Of a stretch of DNA of 39,093 nucleotides, positions 7,741-16,452 are shown one piece after another. Position numbers and translations under genes: made by a program. Under the pieces are notes generated by a model that had not been told where the DNA came from, made no database searches, and was given only the letters and a program-made list of their open reading frames with translations. Each line of letters opens with the position of its first letter. Positions within the stretch are counted from its first letter, which is position 1. This DNA is from CAZUSO01 sp964622775 (GTDB lineage Bacteria > Bacteroidota > Bacteroidia > Chitinophagales > Chitinophagaceae): NCBI GenBank assembly GCA_964622775.1, contig CAZUSO010000027.1, positions 1 through 39,093 on the forward strand, written 5' to 3'.

Positions 7741-8865
7741 ATGAAACTGTCCCTACGAAATATTGACGAATGTGCCGGGCAATTCCTCCACAATACGTTG
7801 AGTGAGGAAGACCGGATAGCAATAGAACGCGATCTGGCGCGTAATGCGGATTTGATGCACGCATGGCAGCAAAGCATTTCTCTGCAAAAATCTTTAATAA
7901 TGGCCGGCGAATATCAGCGTGCCCGGCAAATGATAGCCTCCGTGGTGGCTCAATCCAAATCAGAACAAATGCATCCCAGTCATGAGCCGCAACTGATGCA
8001 ATCTGTTATGCCGGCAAGCCCGAAGCAATTACCTTTCCGGAAATACCTGAAATTCGGATCGGTTGCGGCAAGCGTGGCTTTAGTCTCCTCTATTCTTACT
8101 TTTGTAATTGCCACCAATACTTCCCGAAAAAACAGCGATTTGCAATATACGCGCCTGCGTCGGGAAATTGCGGATATTAAACATACCCAGACCGCAAGAA
8201 AGCAAATTGAAGATGCAAAGGCGCGCGAAGAAGCGGGCGCGGACATCCCGATGCCCGGAAACTATGTAGGCACCGGCTTTGCCGTCACTAACGACGGGTA
8301 TGTAGCTACCGATTATCACGTGGTGGAAGGCGCCGATTCTATCTTTATCCAAACCAGCAAGGGTCAGTACTATAAAGCCTTTTTAGTATCCTTCGACCCT
8401 AATTCCGATATTGCAATGCTGAAGATAGAAAATAGTGATTTCCGCTTCAACAATAACAGCCGGAGCCTGCCTTACTCTCTGTTGAAAAAACGCGCGGATC
8501 TTGCCCAGGAAGTCTTTTCGATTGGTTATCCTTCCGATGATCCGGTGTATAACGAAGGTTATATCAGCGCACAAAAAGGCTATGAAGGCGATGATGCCTC
8601 CTACCGCTTAGTGATTACGGCCAACCCCGGCCAAAGCGGATCTCCGATCTTTGATAAAAACGGCAACATTGTAGCCATCCTGACTGCCAAACAAACCGAT
8701 GCTACCTATGCTATCCATTCCGAGGCGCTCATTCATCTGATCCAGTCATTACCCAAAGCCAACAAAATAAGCGCACCTTCGGGGAATGCTTTATCCCGGC
8801 TCAGTCGTACCGATCAGGTGAAAAAAGCTATGGACTATGTTTGTGCGGTACGGGTGTATAAATAA
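7741..8865 (+). CDS. Transmembrane trypsin-like serine protease with anti-sigma-like N-terminus
   Basis: 374 residues. Residues 1-100 are cytoplasmic and include ECAGQFLHNTLSEEDRIAIE (about 10-29), a helix pair like the N-terminal region of anti-sigma factors. One membrane segment follows (about 105-125), then a short coiled stretch (132-165). A trypsin-like HtrA-type domain spans about 173-335. The triad is readable as His193 (DYHVVEG), Asp223 (NSDIAML) and Ser299 (NPGQSGSP), so the protease should be active outside the membrane. No PDZ domain follows, unlike DegP/DegS. It is co-transcribed with the upstream ECF sigma factor and closed by a terminator. A sensor/anti-sigma role is inferred from topology and position. 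Confidence 0.85.
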   Translation: MKLSLRNIDECAGQFLHNTLSEEDRIAIERDLARNADLMHAWQQSISLQKSLIMAGEYQRARQMIASVVAQSKSEQMHPSHEPQLMQSVMPASPKQLPFRKYLKFGSVAASVALVSSILTFVIATNTSRKNSDLQYTRLRREIADIKHTQTARKQIEDAKAREEAGADIPMPGNYVGTGFAVTNDGYVATDYHVVEGADSIFIQTSKGQYYKAFLVSFDPNSDIAMLKIENSDFRFNNNSRSLPYSLLKKRADLAQEVFSIGYPSDDPVYNEGYISAQKGYEGDDASYRLVITANPGQSGSPIFDKNGNIVAILTAKQTDATYAIHSEALIHLIQSLPKANKISAPSGNALSRLSRTDQVKKAMDYVCAVRVYK

Positions 8866-8902
8866 TTTGAACGCTATGGCCAATATTTATTAGCGTCACC
8901 TG

Positions 8903-8931
8903 CCCGGAGCTTATCAGTCTCCGGGTTTTTT
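8903..8931 (+). terminator. Rho-independent terminator after the sigma-protease operon
   Basis: CCCGGAG and CTCCGGG arms with a 9-base loop, followed by six T. It is 38 bases past the protease stop codon. Confidence 0.88.
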
Positions 8932-8982
8932 GCTTGTTAGGTTTTACCGGAAGTTTAAAAACAAACGCTTGTCGGTAATGTG

Positions 8983-9015
8983 TTGAATTAAAAAGTATCT
9001 TTTGGAGTACATTTG
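8983..9015 (+). promoter_or_regulatory. Promoter of the yicC-gldH unit
   Basis: TTG (8983-8985), a 22-base spacer and a full TAnnTTTG match, TACATTTG (9008-9015). It lies 47 bases before the yicC ATG and after a terminator, as expected for a new transcription unit. Confidence 0.55.
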
Positions 9016-9062
9016 CATCCTTAATGTTTTAATCGCAGTTTTAATTTTTTATAATCAGCAAT

Positions 9063-9953
9063 ATGGTATTTTCAATGACAGGGTACGGACGGGCAGAAGG
9101 ATTGGCCGGAGACCGGGAAGTAACCGTAGAAATTAAATCCGTGAATGGGAAACAATTTGAGATCATCAACCGTATGAACCCTTTATTGAAAGCCTACGAA
9201 TCAGAAATCAGGAATGAACTGATGAAGATACTGAAACGGGGCTCTGTTGATGTAAGCATTGTGGTTAAACAGGATGGTGTGGCAAGACCCATGCAGGTGA
9301 ATACCGATCTGGCGAAAGTGTATTTCCGTGCTATGCAGCAAATTGCCGCTGACCTGAATCTGAATACGCAGGAACATGAAGCCGAGCTGCTGGGTACGGT
9401 AATGCGCATGCCGGAAGTGGTGGCCGCAGACAGCGATACCATCTCTGCAGAAGTGTGGCAGGTGATAAAAGTGTTGGTGCAGGAGGCTGCTGTTGGCCTG
9501 ATGAAGCACCGGGAATCAGAAGGCAAAACTATTGAAGCTGATCTGCTGCAACGGGTAACCGTCATTGCTTCCCTGCTTGAAAAGGTGGAGTCTTTCGAGA
9601 CGCAACGAGTGGAACGGATCAGATCCCGAATTCAGGAAGCGCTACAGCAAATGATTACAAACGAGAAAGTGGACCAGAACCGCTTCGAGCAGGAGTTGAT
9701 TTATTACATTGAAAAGATTGATTTTTCGGAAGAAAAACATCGATTACGTACGCACTGCAATTATTATACCCGTATTATTGCGGAGGCAGGTTCGGAAGGA
9801 GTCGGAAAAAAAATAGGGTTTGTGCTACAGGAGATCGGGAGAGAGATTAATACGCTGGGTTCCAAGGCTAATGATGCCACTATTCAGCAAATAGTAGTTA
9901 ATATGAAAGATGAACTGGAAAAAGCAAAGGAACAAGCCTTAAATGTCATGTAA
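9063..9953 (+). CDS. yicC: YicC/YloC family endoribonuclease
   Basis: 296 residues, normal for the family. It begins with the hallmark MVFSMTGYGRAEG and ends with the conserved DUF1732 region (EIGREINTLGSKANDATIQQ, then VVNMKDELEKAKEQ). The middle has the long Q/E-rich helices of this family. E. coli YicC is an endoribonuclease linked to turnover of the small RNA RyhB and to stationary-phase survival; the role in Bacteroidota is less clear. In many bacteria yicC is followed by gmk (guanylate kinase), but here gldH follows after 46 bases. It has its own promoter at 8983-9015. Start codon and family call are firm. Confidence 0.93.
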   Translation: MVFSMTGYGRAEGLAGDREVTVEIKSVNGKQFEIINRMNPLLKAYESEIRNELMKILKRGSVDVSIVVKQDGVARPMQVNTDLAKVYFRAMQQIAADLNLNTQEHEAELLGTVMRMPEVVAADSDTISAEVWQVIKVLVQEAAVGLMKHRESEGKTIEADLLQRVTVIASLLEKVESFETQRVERIRSRIQEALQQMITNEKVDQNRFEQELIYYIEKIDFSEEKHRLRTHCNYYTRIIAEAGSEGVGKKIGFVLQEIGREINTLGSKANDATIQQIVVNMKDELEKAKEQALNVM

Positions 9954-9999
9954 GTTTTAAAAACTGTTTTAATTTTTCAACCGGAAATTAACCCAACGA

Positions 10000-10539
10000 A
10001 TGCGTTTTAATGCCCTGAAAATAGCTATACTCCTGCTCAGCTTAACTGCCTTGATGACCTCTTGCGGAACATCGCCTTATTATCAAAAGCAGGCGGGTAT
10101 TCCCGGAGCTGCATGGTCCCACGATTTTCAGCCCGAATTTGAGTTGGAAATACCGGACAGCAGTCATCAGTACATCACGTATATCATTGTCCGCCACGGT
10201 GCGGATTATCCATTCTCCAACCTTTGGCTGGAGATGAGCGTTCAGGGGCCTGATGAAGCAGTATTTGAAGAAGGGCGGCGCCTGGAGGTTCCACTGGCAG
10301 ATGTAACCGGCAAATGGCTGGCCAATGGACTCAGCGGGATATGGGAACACCGTATTCCCATCTATAGAGGAGCCGCTCCCGACTATTCCCATCCCGGTAC
10401 GTATAAGATAAAGCTGAAGCAGATTATGCGGCAGGATCCCCTGCCGGCCGTTATCAATATCGGCATACGGGTGGAGCGGATCAATAAGGAAATTAACGGT
10501 AATCCCGTGAAGGATTCTTCTTCCGTCGTATCAGAATAA
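10000..10539 (+). CDS. gldH: Gliding motility lipoprotein GldH
   Basis: 179 residues. The signal peptide ends at the lipobox MTSC (Cys22). The mature part has the GldH series of motifs: IPGAAWSHDFQPEFELEIPD, YIIVRHGADYPFSNLWLEM, VPLADVTGKWLANGLSGIWE, then PGTYKIKLKQIMRQDPLPAV and IGIRVERI. GldH is an envelope lipoprotein needed for gliding in Flavobacterium johnsoniae. It is also found in non-gliding Bacteroidota, so motility of this organism is not proven. It probably shares a transcript with yicC. Its last 9 bases overlap the 3' end of the convergent ruvB gene. Confidence 0.9.
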   Translation: MRFNALKIAILLLSLTALMTSCGTSPYYQKQAGIPGAAWSHDFQPEFELEIPDSSHQYITYIIVRHGADYPFSNLWLEMSVQGPDEAVFEEGRRLEVPLADVTGKWLANGLSGIWEHRIPIYRGAAPDYSHPGTYKIKLKQIMRQDPLPAVINIGIRVERINKEINGNPVKDSSSVVSE

Positions 10540-11559
10540 GGACTGGCTTCCGCCGCGTTTTTGGTAATCCTTTCCCAAATGGCGGTATGCTTTTTCCGTA
10601 GCTTCCCGGCCACGGGGCGTACGCACCAGATATCCTTCCTGAATCAGGAAAGGTTCATAAACTTCTTCAATCGTTCCGGATTCTTCTCCCACTGCGGTAG
10701 AAATATTGCTGATGCCCACGGGGCCGCCTTTGAATTTTTCAATCAATGTGGTTAAGATACGGTTGTCCATATCATCAAGGCCGTTAACGTCCACATTCAG
10801 GGCATGAAGGCCATGCTCGGTAACGCCGAGATCAATCACGCCATTGCCCAATACCTGGGCAAAATCACGCATCCGCCTGAGCAGGCTGTTGGCTATACGG
10901 GGCGTTCCTCTGCTGCGGCGGGCAATTTCCGCTGCTGCTTCGGAAGTGATTTTCACCTGTAATAATGCAGCGGAGCGCGTAACGATTTTCTGCAATACTT
11001 CATAAGTATAATAATCCAGCCGGGATTTTATCCCGAAACGCGAGAGCAGCGGAGCCGTCAGCAAACCTGAACGTGTGGTAGCGCCAATCAGGGTAAAGGG
11101 GCTCAGGTTAATTTGTACGGAACGTGCATTGGGGCCACTTTCAATCAGAATATCAATCTTAAAATCTTCCATCGCCGCATACAGATATTCCTCTACCACT
11201 ACACTTAGGCGGTGAATTTCATCAATAAACAATACGTCCCGCGGCTCTAAGCTGGTCAGCAAACCCGCCAGATCACCAGGGCGTTCCAGCACCGGCCCGG
11301 AAGTTTCTTTAATATTTACATTCAGCTCATTGGCCACAATCCGGGACAATGTAGTTTTTCCCAGCCCCGGGGGACCGTGAAAAAGTACATGATCCAGGGC
11401 ATCTCCGCGCATATTGGCTGCCTTGATGAAAATACAAAGATTTTCGATTAACTGCGGCTGCCCCGAAAAGTCTTCAATACTTTGCGGGCGAATGCTGTTT
11501 TCGTATTCTTTTTCAGCATTGGTCAGCTTGTCATTCGGACGTATATGAGATGGTTCCAT
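10531..11559 (-). CDS. ruvB: Holliday junction branch migration ATPase RuvB
   Basis: 342 residues from the ATG at 11557-11559 (start MEPSHIRPNDKL). The hexameric RuvB motor drives branch migration with RuvA in recombination repair. Visible motifs are Walker A GPPGLGKTT (Lys68), Walker B LFIDEIHRL (Asp113), sensor 1 GATTRSG, and the C-terminal winged helix with the arginine-rich end VRTPRGREATEKAY. An in-frame TTG nine bases upstream would give a longer form. That TTG lies inside a TAACTTTG -7 box (11566-11573), so ATG is the better start and the mRNA may have almost no leader. No ruvA or ruvC is nearby. Confidence 0.96.
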   Translation of the reverse strand: MEPSHIRPNDKLTNAEKEYENSIRPQSIEDFSGQPQLIENLCIFIKAANMRGDALDHVLFHGPPGLGKTTLSRIVANELNVNIKETSGPVLERPGDLAGLLTSLEPRDVLFIDEIHRLSVVVEEYLYAAMEDFKIDILIESGPNARSVQINLSPFTLIGATTRSGLLTAPLLSRFGIKSRLDYYTYEVLQKIVTRSAALLQVKITSEAAAEIARRSRGTPRIANSLLRRMRDFAQVLGNGVIDLGVTEHGLHALNVDVNGLDDMDNRILTTLIEKFKGGPVGISNISTAVGEESGTIEEVYEPFLIQEGYLVRTPRGREATEKAYRHLGKDYQKRGGSQSLF

Positions 11560-11565
11560 TAGGAA

Positions 11566-11573
11566 CAAAGTTA
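11566..11573 (-). promoter_or_regulatory. -7 box (TAACTTTG) immediately before ruvB
   Basis: Full match to TAnnTTTG on the minus strand, ending six bases before the ruvB ATG. No clear TTG at 17-23 bases upstream was found. A 7-bp palindrome (ATGGCCT/AGGCCAT, 11609-11632) lies further upstream. Confidence 0.45.
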
Positions 11574-12159
11574 AGCAATGCGGGGATGTTTGTTTGTAAA
11601 ATCTCCCAATGGCCTTTTAAAAAAGAGGCCATCAACAACAAAGTATAGGTTTCCCGGTTTGTTATTGTTCAAAACACCGGTAACGGGAACCAACACCATT
11701 GCTCACTTTGTATTTGTCGTTTTCTTTTTAAATAAAAAACTAAGATTATCAAAATAAGATTATGGATATGTATGTATAGTATTGATTTTTTTTACACTTC
11801 ACAATATATAATCATATCTATATAATAAACTTATAGCAGCAATAATGGCTCCCTGTAGAGATGGGAAAGGATACTGATTCTTTGACGGAAACATGGAATA
11901 GTATGCATCCCGAATCGTCGCACCTACAGGGCAGGCTGTCTGTACGACAAAAAATGCGATGTCATTGAACGCTTGCAGCAACCTCCAATTTTTTTGAGCA
12001 TTTTGTCCCATTTCATTTACTGTTTTTTTGAGATTGCTTCCCGCCTCCCGGTCACGGCATGCTTTTGGCTTAGTTCATGTTGAGACGTTAAGATTGCTGA
12101 TGACAGCAGTGTATTGTTATTCCTGCATATGGGCTGAGACGTTATACCAATGGAATGAC
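11574..12159. other. Intergenic region with decayed inverted repeats, no supported gene
   Basis: AT-rich near ruvB, then a stretch with inverted CCCTGTAG/CTACAGGG arms (about 11851-11858 and 11925-11932), as in degenerate repeat elements. Open frames of 65-70 codons occur on both strands, but they run through the repeats and show no protein character. Confidence 0.5.
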
Positions 12160-12192
12160 GTCATTGTAATGCGACAATTTGGGATGTGCTCC
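12160..12192. repeat. Solo copy of the MITE-like end motif
   Basis: GTCATTGTAATGCGACAATT followed by TGGGATGTGCTCC matches the right end of the element at 29774-29982 over about 32 bases. No clear partner end was found upstream, so this is probably a remnant. Confidence 0.5.
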
Positions 12193-12268
12193 GTGGAATA
12201 TTCTTTTGCTGCCGGGAGTAAGTGATTTAACCCGTTGTGTTATTTGATCAGAAAAAATATCCGTGGGA

Positions 12269-13339
12269 TTATGCCACCTTATAGGCAATGGCGTTGATAT
12301 TCATTCCGGCGCCTACTGATGCAAAAAGGATGATATCGCCTTGATGAACTCGGTGATCACCCAATTCTTTCTTTCTGACCAGATCATATAAAGTAGGAAC
12401 CGTAGCTACTGAACTGTTGCCTAATTTCCGGATACTCATCGGCATAATATCCTTAGGGATATCGGTAATGCCATAAAGCTTATAAAACCGCTCCAGGATT
12501 GCTTCGTCCATCTTTTCATTGGCCTGGTGAATAAAGATTTTAGCGAGATTCTGAATGCCGATGCCGGCTTCATCCAGGCAGCTTTTCATTGCTTTGGGCA
12601 CATTATTCAGCGCAAACTCATAGATCTTTCGTCCGGCCATCTTTATATACCGGGTTTGAGGCGTATATTCCTTATTAAAGGAAGTGTCGTTATGGATAAA
12701 ATGAATCTCATCGCTGGTATAGGATAATGTGGCTACGCTTAGTATGCCTGCATCAGCAATGTCGGGATTGTTTTCGAGGACGCCGGCTGCCGCACCATCT
12801 GCGTAAATCATGGAATCGCGGTCGTGAGGATCACTCACGCGGGAGAGAATTTCGGAACCAATGACCAGAAATCTTTTGGCATATCCTGATTTCAAAAATT
12901 GTTGTGCCACGATCACGCCCTGGATCCATCCGGGGCAACCGTATAAAACATCAAAAGCCATACAACGCGGATTTTTAATCTTCAGCTTATGCTTTACCCG
13001 TGCAGCCAGGCAGGGCACCTGGTCAATCTGACTTTGCCCGGAAGCCATATCGCCATAATTCTGAGCCACAATAATGCCGTCCAGTGTTTCCGGGTCTATG
13101 CCTGCATCGTCAATAGCCAGGCTTCCGGCTAAGTAAGCCAGATCGGACGTACGCTGTCCTTCCGGGGCATAACGCCGTTGTTCAATGCCGGTAATTGAAG
13201 TCAGTTTACTGATAATTTCCTTACTGTTCAGGGTAATCCGCGAACCATCGGCATTGTAAAATGTACGCTTCAAAAACTCCTGATCTCCGACAACCACCTC
13301 CGGAATATACCGTCCCGTACCTGTTATTACTATCGACAT
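12269..13339 (-). CDS. Beta-ketoacyl-ACP synthase III-like (FabH family) enzyme
   Basis: 356 residues from ATG at 13337-13339 (an in-frame TTG lies three codons earlier). Thiolase fold with the FabH triad: Cys135 in LYGCPGWIQG, His271 in IFIHQANEKM and Asn308 in KLGNSSVATVP. FabH condenses acyl-CoA with malonyl-ACP to start fatty-acid synthesis. The Bacteroidota long form (about 355 residues; E. coli FabH has 317) can also act in other pathways. No fab genes are adjacent, so it may be an accessory paralogue; substrate is unknown. A TAACTTCG sequence just upstream resembles a -7 box with one mismatch. Confidence 0.85.
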   Translation of the reverse strand: MSIVITGTGRYIPEVVVGDQEFLKRTFYNADGSRITLNSKEIISKLTSITGIEQRRYAPEGQRTSDLAYLAGSLAIDDAGIDPETLDGIIVAQNYGDMASGQSQIDQVPCLAARVKHKLKIKNPRCMAFDVLYGCPGWIQGVIVAQQFLKSGYAKRFLVIGSEILSRVSDPHDRDSMIYADGAAAGVLENNPDIADAGILSVATLSYTSDEIHFIHNDTSFNKEYTPQTRYIKMAGRKIYEFALNNVPKAMKSCLDEAGIGIQNLAKIFIHQANEKMDEAILERFYKLYGITDIPKDIMPMSIRKLGNSSVATVPTLYDLVRKKELGDHRVHQGDIILFASVGAGMNINAIAYKVA

Positions 13340-13668
13340 TCGTTCCAATTAATGCGCGAAGTTACGATAAGATTATTAATCAACATGACATAGTTGGCTG
13401 ATGGGAGATTGAAGAAGATTGATTGAGATGGAGGGGATATGGATGAAAAACATTTCATTCTTTAGCTATTCTCTCACATGCGGGATTAGCTATTGACAAT
13501 CCATTATCCTTTGCCATTATTTATCCCTGAACGTGCGGCGTCAAATTCATTATTCGCTATTCACTCATTATCTCTTGTTTCCCGGAATATTTAAGCACAG
13601 CAATCCAATCAATAAATAATGACAGTGCAATGACATTTTTGGCAATACCAATAATCAACTTTGCAGTT

Positions 13669-14658
13669 ATGAAAACCATACCGGTATGTTTCGCATTGCC
13701 TTTATTAATGGCAGTCGTATTGTGGAGTTCCTGTGAGAAAAAGGAACAGCCTTATCCGCTCCCGCCCAAGGGAGAGGCGCAAAGCATCCAGTTTGATTTA
13801 GGCGCTGATTATTCCACTCAGGTATTTTTCAGCTTTACCAATGGTGTGGTGTCGTCCAGTCTTTATAAGAGCTGGGATTTGGCTTTCACAAATAATACCG
13901 GTCAGCCGGAATTTTGGATTAACGGGCCCAAACCGACTTTGGTCTATACTGCCGGTAATATGGATTTTGCGGGAATAACTACTGCTACGGATATTCCTTC
14001 CGATGCCTGGCGCTATGACGACCCGTCCGGCCTGCCCGGAAGTAGCGCTTTAGGCAATATCAACAGTAATGATCTTCTGAATAAAGTCATTGTCATTAAA
14101 AGCGAAAGTGGATTCTATAAGCTGAAGATTCGTGAGGTTACCGATAGCCATTATGTTATTGAAACGGGTGATATCGCAGCCGAATCCGGGGATGTGATTA
14201 CCCTTCCCGTGGATACGGCTTATAACTACACGTATTTTTCCTTAACCGAAGGTATCGTAAAGCCCGAGCCGCCTAAGGCAAAATGGGATTTGGTTTTTAC
14301 CCGTTACCAATATATATACCGCAATTTCAACCCCGACGGCAGTGATTTTCTTTATTTCGTTTCTGGCGCTTTGTTAAACCCCTACCAGACTAAAGGAGCC
14401 ATAGACTCTTCATTCACCATCAGCTTTGAAGAGCTGAACCGGGAAAAAGCGGAGCAAATGGAGCTGGTCAATAACCGGGACGTGGTTGGCTTCGACTGGA
14501 AGGTCGTTAACATCAACACCGGAGAATATACGGTTATCCCTGAACTGCTGTATGTGATAGAAGACCAGGCCGGAAACCGGTGGAAGCTACACTTCACCGG
14601 GTATTACAATGAGCAGGGTGAAAAAGGAAGCCCCCGCTTAGAGTATATGAAGCTCTGA
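13669..14658 (+). CDS. HmuY-like lipoprotein
   Basis: 329 residues from the ATG at 13669; an in-frame ATG 39 bases earlier would place extra residues before the signal peptide, so the later start is preferred. The signal peptide ends in the lipobox WSSC. The mature part has two copies of an HmuY-type signature: KSWDLAFTNN near the N-terminus and AKWDLVFTRYQY in the second half, the latter after a VDTAYNYTYFSL strand. HmuY in Porphyromonas gingivalis is a haemophore-like surface lipoprotein that works with the TonB-dependent receptor HmuR. No receptor gene is adjacent here, so haem binding is unproven. Family call by motif only. Confidence 0.65.
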   Translation: MKTIPVCFALPLLMAVVLWSSCEKKEQPYPLPPKGEAQSIQFDLGADYSTQVFFSFTNGVVSSSLYKSWDLAFTNNTGQPEFWINGPKPTLVYTAGNMDFAGITTATDIPSDAWRYDDPSGLPGSSALGNINSNDLLNKVIVIKSESGFYKLKIREVTDSHYVIETGDIAAESGDVITLPVDTAYNYTYFSLTEGIVKPEPPKAKWDLVFTRYQYIYRNFNPDGSDFLYFVSGALLNPYQTKGAIDSSFTISFEELNREKAEQMELVNNRDVVGFDWKVVNINTGEYTVIPELLYVIEDQAGNRWKLHFTGYYNEQGEKGSPRLEYMKL

Positions 14659-14688
14659 ATTGATACGGTTAGTGTAATGTCGCAATAG

Positions 14689-15360
14689 CTAATTTTCGTA
14701 CAGTTCGCCTTTGTCGTCCACCATCATGTGAGAGAACAGCATTCCGCCATCGTCCCCGGATTCTTTTTTCTGATCATCCGGGATGGCCTGATCACCATGG
14801 GTTGGTATTACAATATCCGTATTGAAAATCTCCTTCATTTTGGGTAATTCATCGGTGGAGTTAATGCCCAGGTAATCCATAAAATACCGCGAAGTAGTAT
14901 AGATCAGCGGCTTCCCTACCGCATCTTCCTTACGGCCGGCAATTACGATCAGTTCTTTGTCTAATAACTTTTGGATAGAGTATTCCGAACTCACCCCACG
15001 AATAAATTCAATATCCGATTTGGTGACGGGTTGCTTGTAAGAAATGATAGCCAGTGTTTCCATTGCTGCGGCAGAAAGCTTTTTAATATATTTGTCTCCG
15101 TTAAGCTGCAGCACCGTCTGGTGGTATTCTTTTTTGGTTAGAAACTGATAACCGCCGCCGGATTCCTTCAATTCAAAAGGATAAAAACCGGCATCGTATT
15201 TTTCCCGGATTGCCTGTACGCAGACGGCTACCTGAGCACCTTCTATAATTTCATCTGTCAGCACATTATGCAGCAGTTCTATAATTTCCATTTGCGGCAG
15301 CGGCCGCTCGCTTGCGAAGATCAACGCTTCCACATGAGGCATCAGTTGTTCTGTTTCCAT
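14689..15360 (-). CDS. scpB: Segregation and condensation protein ScpB
   Basis: 223 residues from METEQLMPHVEALIFASERP. An open frame extends 40 codons further upstream, but that part has no ScpB character. The two winged-helix domains typical of ScpB are visible: VEALIFASERPLPQMEIIEL, and AAMETLAIISYKQPVTKSDI followed by the VSSEYSIQKLLDKELI stretch. ScpB binds ScpA and SMC in the condensin complex that organises and segregates the chromosome. The acidic C-terminal tail is variable. scpA is not adjacent. It is convergent with the HmuY-like gene, with only 30 bases between them. Confidence 0.93.
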   Translation of the reverse strand: METEQLMPHVEALIFASERPLPQMEIIELLHNVLTDEIIEGAQVAVCVQAIREKYDAGFYPFELKESGGGYQFLTKKEYHQTVLQLNGDKYIKKLSAAAMETLAIISYKQPVTKSDIEFIRGVSSEYSIQKLLDKELIVIAGRKEDAVGKPLIYTTSRYFMDYLGINSTDELPKMKEIFNTDIVIPTHGDQAIPDDQKKESGDDGGMLFSHMMVDDKGELYEN

Positions 15361-15600
15361 TGCAAAATAATATAAAAGCCGAAAGTAAAAGGCATTCTGC
15401 GTTTTTCCGGAAAAAGTAATACACATGTGTGTAAAATTCTGTGCCGGAGTAGAGGATGCGTGCCCTGAATTGATTGTCAATTACGAATTAAGTAGGAATG
15501 CGCTGTTTTCAACTGCTCATTATATGGAATATAATGGCATGATTTAATGCGGGGGCAAAACATGCTTATTTGTAAATCTGCTCCATTCTTTATTTTCATT

Positions 15601-15630
15601 TTGTCGCTTGCCGTCCGGGTTATAATTTTG
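15601..15630 (+). promoter_or_regulatory. Promoter of the carbonic anhydrase gene
   Basis: TTG (15601-15603; TTTTG in full), a spacer of exactly 19 bases and TAATTTTG (15623-15630). Both elements match the Bacteroidota consensus. The leader to the ATG is 38 bases and contains a purine-rich AGGAGGG, which is too far from the start to be a normal ribosome site. Confidence 0.7.
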
Positions 15631-15668
15631 ACCTCAGGAGGGCTTTAAAATCCATCCGCTTTTTTTGA

Positions 15669-16340
15669 ATGACTGAATATGAAAATCTCTTTGAGAATAA
15701 CCGGCAATGGGTGAAGTCCAAAACCGACGGAAACGTTGATTTTTTTGAACACTTATCACGCCATCAAAATCCGAGATACCTGTATATCGGCTGTAGCGAC
15801 AGCCGGGTGCCGGCCAATGAAATTATCGGGTTGGATTCAGGCGAGCTTTTTGTACACCGGAATATTGCTAATGTGGTAAGCGCAACAGATCTGAATTGCA
15901 TGTCGGTGATTGAATATGCCGTGGTGCACCTGCAAGTGAAGGAAATCATCATCTGTGGCCACTACAACTGCGGAGGAGTCAGCGCCGCGATGCAACACAA
16001 GGATCTGGGTATCCTGAATCCCTGGTTACGCAATATCCGTGATGTATATCGCCTGCATAAAGATGAGCTGAATGCCATTGAAGATGAGCATGATCGTTAC
16101 AACCGCCTGGTGGAGCTGAATGTACAGGAGCAATGTGTGAATGTTATCAAGGATGCCTGTGTTCAGCAATCCTACGTAGCCAACGGATTTCCGGTGGTAC
16201 ATGGCTGGGTCTTTGACCTGAAAACCGGCCTGCTGAAAGATTTGAATCTGGACTTTACCCGGATCCTTCATGATATTCAGGAGATCTATAACCTTACCGA
16301 TGTGGCTTGGGAAGCCAATTCCTTTGAACGTAAGGCGTAA
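15669..16340 (+). CDS. Beta-class carbonic anhydrase
   Basis: 223 residues, the usual size. Reversible hydration of CO2 to bicarbonate in the cytoplasm. Zinc ligands are readable: Cys42 (GCSDSR), His98 and Cys101 (CGHYNCGG). The Asp44-Arg46 dyad that orders the active site follows Cys42. The first part (FENNRQWVKSKTDG) is typical of the Can/CynT-like group. Bicarbonate from this enzyme feeds carboxylases. The gene has a clear promoter and stands alone. Confidence 0.95.
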   Translation: MTEYENLFENNRQWVKSKTDGNVDFFEHLSRHQNPRYLYIGCSDSRVPANEIIGLDSGELFVHRNIANVVSATDLNCMSVIEYAVVHLQVKEIIICGHYNCGGVSAAMQHKDLGILNPWLRNIRDVYRLHKDELNAIEDEHDRYNRLVELNVQEQCVNVIKDACVQQSYVANGFPVVHGWVFDLKTGLLKDLNLDFTRILHDIQEIYNLTDVAWEANSFERKA

Positions 16341-16391
16341 AGGTTCGGATATTATTCAGGTGGTGATGTTATTTTCCTGTTTAATTTTTCC

Positions 16392-16412
16392 CCGCAGATT
16401 TACACAGATAAA
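16392..16412 (+). repeat. Partial CCGCAGATTTACACAGATAA repeat
   Basis: A short relative of the dispersed repeats at 4802-4843 and 17427-17474, with the CGCAGAT...ACAGAT core. It lies at the left edge of the cassette-like patch. Confidence 0.5.
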
Positions 16413-16452
16413 ATAGTATTGATATCGGGGAAAAGTATTATTGTAAAGGTGC

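Noticed and set aside
11799..12011. 70-codon minus-strand open frame between ruvB and the FabH-like gene
   Set aside because: It spans inverted CCCTGTAG/CTACAGGG arms typical of intergenic repeats and resembles no protein.
12028..12225. 65-codon plus-strand open frame
   Set aside because: Includes the solo MITE-end motif; no family or initiation signal.
15361..15480. 40-codon N-terminal extension of scpB
   Set aside because: ScpB proteins begin close to the METEQLMPHVEALIF stretch; the extension has no family character.
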